Positions 41,339 to 48,023 of a DNA stretch of 50,476 nt are shown piece after piece. Below the pieces are notes generated by a model. The model had not been told where the DNA came from, ran no database searches, and saw nothing but the letters and a program-made list of their open reading frames with translations. The DNA comes from Acidobacteriaceae bacterium (GTDB lineage: Bacteria; Acidobacteriota; Terriglobia; Terriglobales; Acidobacteriaceae). Position 1 is the stretch's first letter. The number at the start of each line of letters is the position of its first letter. The stretch is taken from positions 1-50,476 of the forward strand of contig JASHTS010000286.1 in assembly GCA_030040425.1 (NCBI GenBank). Reading direction: 5' to 3'. A program made the position numbers and the translations under genes.

Positions 41339-42607
41339 TCACTCCAGCCGGATGTGGTCCACGCCGTCCCAGCGCGACATGTCGGAGAGAATCACCGTGT
41401 CGCCCTCGTTCAGTCCCTCGAGCACCTGAATATCGCTCACCGAAGCGCGGCCCACTTTCACCTGCACCCGCGTGGCTCCCTTGCCGTCCGGATCGACGCG
41501 GAACAGGCTCAGCGTGGAATCCTCGTTGCCGAGCGCCGGCCGTTGCACGTACAGCACGTCGCTCATGCGCTCGAGATCGATGGTTCCGTCCACGCTTAAC
41601 TGGGGCACCGCCCCCGGCGGCAGAGGCCCATCCAGCATTACGTCAACGGTGCGCGTTCCGTTCACTACCGAGGGGTCGATGCGGGTGACATGCCCGGGAA
41701 TAGTGCCATTGTGGGTGTCAATGAGCGCCGGCTGACCGATCTGGATGTCACGCGCCTGCGTCTCGGCAATCTGCAAGGCAGCCTTCAGCTTATCCCGCTG
41801 GATCACCTCGGCTACCGATGTGCCCGCGGTCACGTGCTCGCCCACTTGCACGGGCGTGGCCAGCGGCGCCAGGATTCCGGTGATGGTCGACCGCACTTGC
41901 AATGCCGCTGCCTGCTTCTGGTAGAGATCGAGCAGCGCCTGCGCCTGGTCGATCTTGGTCTTCTGCGAGTCAAGCTGCACCTGGATCGCTTTCTGGTTCA
42001 CGTCCAGTTGTTCCTGGCTCAACTGGTGCTGCGTATCCAGCTGGTCGGCCGTGCTCTTCGATTTCTCATACTGCAAGCCGGAGATCACGCCCAGATCGTA
42101 AAGCGCCTTGTCGGTCTGCGCCTGCAGCTGATCCTGCGCGTAGTTGGCGTTCACCTCGGCGGCTGCGGTCTTCTTGTCCATCAGCGTGCTCTCGAGCGTC
42201 GCCTGCAGGCTCTTATAGTCAGCCTGCGCGGCCTTTAGCGCGAGCTGCGCATTGAGGACTTCCTGGTCCAGCTGCGGATCGTTCAGGTCCATGATGATCG
42301 TGTTCGGCGTCACCTGCGCGCCCGGCAGCACGCGGATGCGCACCACCGTCGCGTCGGTCTCGGCCGGGATCAGTTCGATCGAATCCTCGCGCGGCACCAG
42401 GCTCCCTGTGGACGAACGCACCTGGCGGATGAGCGGCCCGCGCTTGACGGTGTCGGTGTAGATGGTGGAGCGATCGACGGTGGGCGAGGCCGGCTTGAGC
42501 CGCGAGACGCCGAAGGCCAGCGCGGACAGTCCCAGGATGCCGAGGACGGTCCACACCGCCAGCCGGCGATTCTTCTTCTTCTTGATGTCTGGACGGGCGA
42601 TATCCAT
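41339..42607 (-). CDS. Periplasmic adaptor (membrane fusion protein, HlyD/MacA-like)
   Basis: First gene of the efflux operon, 422 aa. A basic cytoplasmic tail (DIKKKKNRR) and one membrane helix (about 17-34) anchor it. Next come the first half of a lipoyl/barrel-sandwich domain (GSLVPREDSIELIPAETDATV), a coiled-coil hairpin (about 113-237, QVLNAQLALKAAQADY-like heptads), the second half (RSTITGILAPLATPVQVGEHV), a beta-barrel domain and a membrane-proximal domain (GRASVSDIQVLEGLNEGDTVILSD). Such adaptors join inner-membrane pumps to TolC. ATG 42607 has GGAAGG about 4 nt upstream. A sigma-54-like element overlaps this leader and would leave only a few leader bases. Confidence 0.92.
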   Translation of the reverse strand: MDIARPDIKKKKNRRLAVWTVLGILGLSALAFGVSRLKPASPTVDRSTIYTDTVKRGPLIRQVRSSTGSLVPREDSIELIPAETDATVVRIRVLPGAQVTPNTIIMDLNDPQLDQEVLNAQLALKAAQADYKSLQATLESTLMDKKTAAAEVNANYAQDQLQAQTDKALYDLGVISGLQYEKSKSTADQLDTQHQLSQEQLDVNQKAIQVQLDSQKTKIDQAQALLDLYQKQAAALQVRSTITGILAPLATPVQVGEHVTAGTSVAEVIQRDKLKAALQIAETQARDIQIGQPALIDTHNGTIPGHVTRIDPSVVNGTRTVDVMLDGPLPPGAVPQLSVDGTIDLERMSDVLYVQRPALGNEDSTLSLFRVDPDGKGATRVQVKVGRASVSDIQVLEGLNEGDTVILSDMSRWDGVDHIRLE

Positions 42608-42621
42608 TGCGCCTTCCATCT

Positions 42622-42637
42622 TGCATCCGGCTTGCCA
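42622..42637 (-). promoter_or_regulatory. Candidate sigma-54 (-24/-12) promoter of the efflux operon
   Basis: The minus strand reads TGGCAAGCCGGATGCA, with GG and GC separated by exactly 10 bp. It matches the TGGCAC-N5-TTGC consensus at most positions. The operon encodes a sigma-54 activator. Transcription would start near 42611, only about 4 nt before the chosen ATG, leaving out the ribosome site. This weakens the call unless the mRNA is nearly leaderless. Confidence 0.4.
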
Positions 42638-42743
42638 AAGGCAGTTCGTACCCATCGCACAGAAAACACGCCGATTGGCTGCGCAAAATCGGGTCTTCCC
42701 AACCCCATCGCGCCCCGTGAATTGACCGTTTCCGCCGCCGCAC

Positions 42744-42759
42744 TGTCCGATTTCGGACA
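42744..42759. promoter_or_regulatory. Perfect palindrome, candidate activator site
   Basis: TGTCCGA-TT-TCGGACA is a perfect 7-bp inverted repeat with a 2-bp centre. It lies about 115-130 bp upstream of the -24/-12-like element, the usual distance for an NtrC-type activator, and 92 bp before the BlaI-type gene on the other strand. The regulator at the end of the operon is the obvious candidate ligand (inference). Confidence 0.5.
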
Positions 42760-42799
42760 CTCTCGCCGCAGTCCACGCTGCTCGCCCGCAGATCAGCAG

Positions 42800-42836
42800 T
42801 TGACAATCACCTACAGTAGTAGTAGAAATTCCTACA
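42800..42836 (+). promoter_or_regulatory. blaI-type promoter with overlapping operator
   Basis: A perfect -35 TTGACA (42800-42805) and TAGAAA (42823-42828, 4 of 6) are spaced by 17 bp. Between and after them lie CTACAGTAG (42811-42819), repeated TAG triplets and CCTACAA (42831-42837). BlaI/MecI repressors bind TACA/TGTA-type dyads, so repression by the first gene product is likely. AGGAGG follows 5 bp before the ATG. Confidence 0.6.
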
Positions 42837-42851
42837 AGCATAGGAGGCGCG

Positions 42852-43238
42852 ATGCCTGCTCCCAAACTCTCGAAGCTCGAGTTTCAGATTATGGAGGCGC
42901 TTTGGACGCTGGGTGAGGCCTCAATTCGCGACATTCTGGATTCGCTGCCTGCCAGGCGCCGCCCCGCCTACACGACCATCCAGACCACCGTGTATCGCAT
43001 GGAGGCCAAGGGTGTGGTGCGCCGCGTAAAGAAAGTTGGCAACTTTCACGTCTTCTCCGCAGCCGTTTCACGCGACACTGCGCAGCGCCGACTGGTGGAT
43101 GAGTTGCTCGCCATGTTTGGCGGCAGGCCCCAGCCGGTGATGGCGCATCTTGTGGAAACGGGCAAATTGACTCTCGATGACGTGAAAGAGGCAGAGGAGA
43201 CGCTACGCAAGCTCCTGGGAAAGGAGAAGCAGCCATGA
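42852..43238 (+). CDS. BlaI/MecI/CopY-family transcriptional repressor
   Basis: Winged-helix repressor of 128 aa. LSKLEFQIMEALWTLGEASIRDILDSLP and YTTIQTTVYRMEAKGVVRRVKKVGNFHVFSA are the DNA-binding half. The C-terminal helices (QRRLVDELLAMFGGRP, LDDVKEAEETLRKLL) give the dimer. AGGAGG lies 5 nt before the ATG. Its stop overlaps the ATG of the BlaR1-type gene (ATGA), so both products are made together. In the known family the BlaR1 protease activates cleavage of BlaI. The pairing here implies regulated derepression of this operon and possibly of the divergent efflux operon. Confidence 0.93.
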   Translation: MPAPKLSKLEFQIMEALWTLGEASIRDILDSLPARRRPAYTTIQTTVYRMEAKGVVRRVKKVGNFHVFSAAVSRDTAQRRLVDELLAMFGGRPQPVMAHLVETGKLTLDDVKEAEETLRKLLGKEKQP

Positions 43239-45343
43239 ACATCGCGGAATTGTGGAGCGGGCCACTCTGGAGCGAGCCGTCGACGGCAGCGCTTGTCAAT
43301 CACATCTGGCAATCGACAATTTTCGCCGCAGCCGTATGGCTGCTCACACTCACCTTGCGCAGGAATCATGCGCGCGTCCGTTACCGGCTGTGGATGGTCG
43401 CCTCGGTGAAGTTTTTCGTTCCTCTCTCTCTTTTCATCGGCGCGGGCGAGTACTTCCGCTCCGCGATGACCGGTCCCATCGCCCGGCCGGATCTTTCCGC
43501 GGCAATGGAACAGATCGCAGAGCCGTTTTCTCAAACGCCGGTGACCGGGTTCGTTGGCCCAGCCGCAGCCATACCCGCCGTTGCCGGGCCGCAGATCCAC
43601 TTCTGGCCATTTATTCTTTTCGTCTTGTGGGCATGTGGCGCCCTGCTGGTGGCAAGCCGGTGGTTGCGGCGGTGGTCGCGGCTCCGCGAGACAGTGCGCG
43701 CGGCGTCGGCCATTCCGGTGGCCGCCGATGTCCCCGTGCTGTCCTCGCAGTCGCGGCTGGAGCCGGGAGTGTTTGGAATCTTCAAGCCGGTGCTTCTGCT
43801 GCCCGCGGGCATCCACACGCGCATAACCGGGCCTCAGCTCGAAGCGATCGTGGCTCATGAGATGAGCCATATCCGGCGACGGGATAATCTGACGGCCGCA
43901 ATGCACATGCTGGTGGAAGCAGTCTTCTGGTTTCATCCCATGATCTGGTGGATCGGGACTCAGCTTGTGGAGGAGCGTGAGCGGGCTTGCGACGAAGCCG
44001 TGCTTCAATCAAGCCGCGACGCCGAGGTCTACGCCGAAGGAATCCTGAATGTCTGCAAGGCTTACTTCGAGTCGCCCTTGCCCTGCCTCTCGAGCGTAGC
44101 CGGCCCCGACCTGAAGCAGCGCATCATTCGCATCCTGACGAAGCAGGCCGGGCGGAAGCTCGACTTGAGCAGAAAGCTGCTCCTGAGCGTGGCTGCGGTG
44201 ATGGCCTTGGCCCTGCCGGTTGGCCTCGGCTTGTTCCACGCCAGGGAGAGCAGAGCTCAATCTGCGCCGGCAAACCCGGCCCCGGAAATCGCCGCAACCT
44301 GGCAGGGAATTCTGCGCACGAATCGAGATCTGCGCATCGTGGTTCGAATCACGAAGGCGGGCGACGGGACGCTGAGGGCTGTCTACTACAACATCGACGA
44401 TATCAACGAAGCGCCAGAGGGTGTGCCCGCCATCTCCACCACATGGAACGGCTCCTTGCTGAAGATCGAGCTTCCCTTTGGCACCTACGACGGTACCGCG
44501 AGCGCCGACGGCGACTCCATTGCCGGAACATGGAGTCAGGGACCGAACTCGCTGCCGCTGAATTTTGCGCGCGCTACAGCGGGAACCGAATGGACGATTC
44601 CCAGGCCACCGCCGCGCTTGCCTCCCATGGCTGCGGACGCGAATCCCAAATTCGAAGTTGCCTCGATCCGGCTGAGCAGGCCCGATGAACATGGACCCAG
44701 GTTCTGGTTTGAGAATCGCCGTTTTTCGGTCACCCACACGTCGCTCGCCGATCTGGTCAAGTTCTCGTTTGGACTTCAACAACGAGAGATTGCGGGCGCG
44801 CCCGACTGGTTCGCTGCAGAGAGATTCGATATCTCCGCCGAGCCCGACGGCGAGGGTGAGCCGAGCTTCAAGCAGTGGCAATCCATGGTGGGAAAACTGA
44901 TGGCGGATCGGTTCCAGCTCAAATTCCATTACGAAAAACGGGAACTGCCCGTTTACGTACTCACCATTGCGAAGACGGGTCCCAAGTTGACGAAGAGCCA
45001 GAGCGCCAACACCGGCCTGGGATTCGGAGCACCGGGAAATTTTGGCGCCACGGACGCGTCGATGGCGGATTTTGCCCAGGCGATGGGACAGGCGGTCCTG
45101 GACCGGCCGGTCGTGGATCAGACCGGGCTCACGGGTAAGTATGATTTCAGGCTGACGTGGACGCCGGACGAGACACAGTTTGGCGCCGAAGGCGGGTACA
45201 GACCGGCCGCAACCGAAAACCCAGACGCTCCGCCGCATCTCTTCGAAGCCATCCAGGAAGAGCTGGGGCTGAAGCTGGAACCGGCAAAGGCCGCTGTCGA
45301 CGTTCTCGTGATCGATCACGTGGAGCAGCCGTCGGCGAACTAA
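43235..45343 (+). CDS. BlaR1-type M56 membrane metallopeptidase fused to a TIGR03435 domain
   Basis: Membrane protein of 702 aa. N-terminal helices (about 20-42, 55-72 and 125-145) and a fourth (about 314-332) frame an M56 protease with HEMSH (His208, Glu209, His212), then a downstream acidic ligand segment ERERACDEAVL. The BlaR1/MecR1 penicillin-binding domain is absent. Instead, the periplasmic part has a lipocalin-like beta segment (about 356-450; WQGILRTNRDLRIVVRITK, AGTWSQGPNSLPLNF) and a TIGR03435 domain (about 470-702; FEVASIRLSR, LMADRFQLKFHYEKRELPVYVL, DQTGLTGKYDFRLTWTPDE, VLVIDHVEQPSAN). It probably senses a non-beta-lactam envelope signal and acts on the BlaI-type repressor. Confidence 0.9.
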   Translation: MNIAELWSGPLWSEPSTAALVNHIWQSTIFAAAVWLLTLTLRRNHARVRYRLWMVASVKFFVPLSLFIGAGEYFRSAMTGPIARPDLSAAMEQIAEPFSQTPVTGFVGPAAAIPAVAGPQIHFWPFILFVLWACGALLVASRWLRRWSRLRETVRAASAIPVAADVPVLSSQSRLEPGVFGIFKPVLLLPAGIHTRITGPQLEAIVAHEMSHIRRRDNLTAAMHMLVEAVFWFHPMIWWIGTQLVEERERACDEAVLQSSRDAEVYAEGILNVCKAYFESPLPCLSSVAGPDLKQRIIRILTKQAGRKLDLSRKLLLSVAAVMALALPVGLGLFHARESRAQSAPANPAPEIAATWQGILRTNRDLRIVVRITKAGDGTLRAVYYNIDDINEAPEGVPAISTTWNGSLLKIELPFGTYDGTASADGDSIAGTWSQGPNSLPLNFARATAGTEWTIPRPPPRLPPMAADANPKFEVASIRLSRPDEHGPRFWFENRRFSVTHTSLADLVKFSFGLQQREIAGAPDWFAAERFDISAEPDGEGEPSFKQWQSMVGKLMADRFQLKFHYEKRELPVYVLTIAKTGPKLTKSQSANTGLGFGAPGNFGATDASMADFAQAMGQAVLDRPVVDQTGLTGKYDFRLTWTPDETQFGAEGGYRPAATENPDAPPHLFEAIQEELGLKLEPAKAAVDVLVIDHVEQPSAN

Positions 45344-45603
45344 CCCGTAGAGGAAGTGCGCGGAAAAAATGCGGCACCGGGAACAAAGAGGGGCGCGCGT
45401 ACGTCTAAGATAAAGAATTTCAGGCCAGGCGTCGTGCATTTTTCCATTCGAGCAGAACCGCGCTGGAGGATTCGCCAGATGCGCAGCCAGGGAAACCGCA
45501 ACTCCGTCTTGTCGGTGTATTCTTCTTCCCATTCACCCGGTGCGGGAAGACTCATATTTCATTTCCGCGTTGGCCTAGCCATAGGCAGAGAAGGATGGTT
45601 GGC

Positions 45604-46893
45604 ATGACGGTTCACCCTGCGGCACCCGGCTCAGGATTTTTTCGCAAGTTGATTCTCAGCATTGCTTCAATCGTGCTTGCAGTTTCGCCTTCTGTTTCGC
45701 TCAGCGCGCAAGCCGCGCAGCCCGCGCCGCAAGCCGCGCCGGCAACGCAAAACGCCGCGCCGGCTGCGGCTGGCGCACCCACGTTCAATCCCAAAGACAT
45801 TGCCGACACCTGGCAGGGCACGCTGCACGCCGGCCAGGATTTGCGCACGGTCCTCAAGATCACCAAGGACGACAAGGGCCAATACAAGGGGGTCTTCTAC
45901 AGCATCGACCAGGGCGGCCAGCCGTTGAATGTCGACTCCGTCACCCTCGACGGCTCCGACGTCAAGTTCACGCTGAGCCTGGTCGGCGGAAAATTCGAAG
46001 GCAAGCTGAGCGCAGATGGAAAGACCATCGACGGCAGTTGGAGCCAGGGACCGAATCCGCTGCCGCTGGTGCTCACGCGCGCTACGCCGGAGACCGCCTG
46101 GGAGATACCCGCGCCCGCTCCGCCGCCCAAGCCCATGGCCGCCGACGCCGATCCCTCGTTCGAGGTGGCAACGATCAAGCCCAATGACTCCGGCGCCACG
46201 CAGATGCAGGCTCTTGTGATTCGCGGCCGCAACTTCATGACTCGCGCCTCGTCACTTGAGGACCTGATCTCTTTCGCTTACAGCGTGCAGTCCAAGCAGA
46301 TCGTCAACGGACCTTCGTGGATGAATTCCGACCGCTACGACATCAATGCGTTGCCCGATGCCGAAGGCGTTCCCAACTCGCAACAGATTCAGGTCATGAT
46401 CCGCAAGCTGCTCGCCGATCGATTCCAGCTCAAGTTTCATCACGAGCAGCGCGAGATGTCGGCCTACGTGCTTTCGGTGGGAAAGAGCGGCGAGAAGCTC
46501 AAGCCGACGCAACTCCACGGCAATCTGCCCGGACTCGGCTTCCGGCCCGCCGGTGGGGGTAATGTCACGTTGATCACCCGCAACGCCACCATGACCGACC
46601 TGACCGGTTTTCTGCAGGTTCTGGTGCTCGACCGTCCGGTCGTCGATCGCACCGGTCTCACGGGCCGCTACGACATCGACTGCACCTTTACGCCGGATGA
46701 TTCGCAGTTCGGCGGCCACCCGCCTGTGCCTCCGAAATCCGATACCACTGCGAACGGCTCGACCGATACGGCTCCGTCGGCGGCCAGCCTCTATGACGCC
46801 TTTGATCAGCAACTCGGCCTCAAGCTCAGCGCGGAGAAAACTTCGGTCGACGTCATCGTGATCGACTCAGTGGAGAAGCCTTCGCCAAATTAG
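45604..46893 (+). CDS. Secreted TIGR03435 protein 1 with lipocalin-like N-terminal segment
   Basis: Exported protein of 429 aa. A signal peptide (about 1-35, SLSA-QA) and an Ala/Pro/Gln-rich linker precede the same beta segment found in the upstream protease (WQGTLHAGQDLRTVLKITKD ... SWSQGPNPLPLVLTRATPE). The TIGR03435 domain follows (about 180-429; FEVATIKPN, RYDINALPDAEG, LLADRFQLKFHHEQREMSAYVLSVGKSG, VDRTGLTGRYDIDCTFTPDD, VDVIVIDSVEKPSPN). The family is abundant in Acidobacteriota, with no known function. ATG 45604 is chosen because AAGGA stands 8 nt upstream; ATG 45595 would have none. It lies 260 bp after the protease gene. Confidence 0.88.
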   Translation: MTVHPAAPGSGFFRKLILSIASIVLAVSPSVSLSAQAAQPAPQAAPATQNAAPAAAGAPTFNPKDIADTWQGTLHAGQDLRTVLKITKDDKGQYKGVFYSIDQGGQPLNVDSVTLDGSDVKFTLSLVGGKFEGKLSADGKTIDGSWSQGPNPLPLVLTRATPETAWEIPAPAPPPKPMAADADPSFEVATIKPNDSGATQMQALVIRGRNFMTRASSLEDLISFAYSVQSKQIVNGPSWMNSDRYDINALPDAEGVPNSQQIQVMIRKLLADRFQLKFHHEQREMSAYVLSVGKSGEKLKPTQLHGNLPGLGFRPAGGGNVTLITRNATMTDLTGFLQVLVLDRPVVDRTGLTGRYDIDCTFTPDDSQFGGHPPVPPKSDTTANGSTDTAPSAASLYDAFDQQLGLKLSAEKTSVDVIVIDSVEKPSPN

Positions 46894-47052
46894 GCGCGAA
46901 CGCCGGCCCGCGCCACGAAAATTGGCTGCGGCGCAAACGAAAACTCCGGAGCGTGCGTCTGACAATTGCCACCCTTCGCAATCGCGGTCGAAAATTTGGG
47001 GCTCGGCGGCGGCGATTCCGCTCAAACGATCTCCAACGGGAGTTTCATCGAG

Positions 47053-48003
47053 ATGAAGCAAGCTCAGCTACGCGCGCAGGTCCTGCGCCGGCCCTTGTCC
47101 GTCTTTGCTTTCGGCCTTCTGGTCCTCGCGCCGTGCGCCCTGGACGCGCAGACGGCTGCTCCGGCAGCGCCCGCCGCCGCTCCGCCTGCATCCACCGCAC
47201 CCGCGCAGAAGGACGCCGCGACGGCCATGCCCTCTTTTGAAGTTGTCTCCATCAAGCCGAATAAAAGCGGCAGCATGATGATGCGGATCATGTTCACGCC
47301 TGACGGCATCTCGGCGAGCGGCATTCCGGCGCACATGCTCCTGCGCGAAGCGTTCAACATCTCCGATAATCAGTTGATCGGAGAGCCCGGCTGGATGAAC
47401 AGCGATCGCTTCGACATCGAGGCCAAAGTCGCGGCGGAAGACGTCGCCAAACTGAAAGACCTGAAGCCCAACGAGCGGTGGGCCATGCTGTTGCCGGTCT
47501 TCGAAGACCGTTTTGCCCTGAAGTATCATCACGAGACGAAAGATCTGACGCAGTACGTGCTGGTCATTGCCAAGGGCGGACTGAAAATGAAAGAAGCTGC
47601 AGCCGGCGACACGTACGCAAACGGCCTGAAGGGACCGGGCGGCGGGGCCGGCGGCGCAGGTATGATGCGCGTTGACCCCGGTGAGCTGATCGGGCAGGCC
47701 GTTCCGGTCTCGAATCTGGTGCGCTTTCTCTCCTTTCAGTTTCACAGTCCAGTCGTCGATAAGACCGGCCTTGCGGGAAAATACGACATCAATTTGAAAT
47801 GGGCTCCCGACGAAGTCGACGGAAGCATGATGCGGGCGCCGGGCAGCGCTCCGCCGGAAACGGCGAATGCGGCGCCGCCGCCGGCCGCCGGTCCCTCCAT
47901 CTTTACAGCTCTCGAGGAGCAGCTCGGCCTGAAGCTCGAAGCGCACAAGGAGCCGGGAGATGCCATTGTGATCGACCACATCGAGCAGCCTTCGCCGAAT
48001 TGA
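47053..48003 (+). CDS. Secreted TIGR03435 protein 2
   Basis: Exported protein of 316 aa, shorter because it lacks the lipocalin-like segment. A signal peptide (about 1-25, LDA-QT) and an Ala/Pro-rich spacer lead to the TIGR03435 domain: FEVVSIKPNKSGSM, HMLLREAFNISDNQLIGEPGW, DRFDIEAKV, FEDRFALKYHHETKDLTQYVLVIAKGG, VDKTGLAGKYDINLKWAPDE and AIVIDHIEQPSPN. Methionine- and glycine-rich insertions (MMMRIMF; GPGGGAGGAGMMRVD) are specific to this copy. ATG 47053 has GGGAG 10-11 nt upstream; the frame is open to 46966 without support. The TonB receptor gene follows by 20 bp, so the two are probably co-transcribed. Confidence 0.88.
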   Translation: MKQAQLRAQVLRRPLSVFAFGLLVLAPCALDAQTAAPAAPAAAPPASTAPAQKDAATAMPSFEVVSIKPNKSGSMMMRIMFTPDGISASGIPAHMLLREAFNISDNQLIGEPGWMNSDRFDIEAKVAAEDVAKLKDLKPNERWAMLLPVFEDRFALKYHHETKDLTQYVLVIAKGGLKMKEAAAGDTYANGLKGPGGGAGGAGMMRVDPGELIGQAVPVSNLVRFLSFQFHSPVVDKTGLAGKYDINLKWAPDEVDGSMMRAPGSAPPETANAAPPPAAGPSIFTALEEQLGLKLEAHKEPGDAIVIDHIEQPSPN

Positions 48004-48023
48004 TCCTCATCCGGAGCCGTCGA

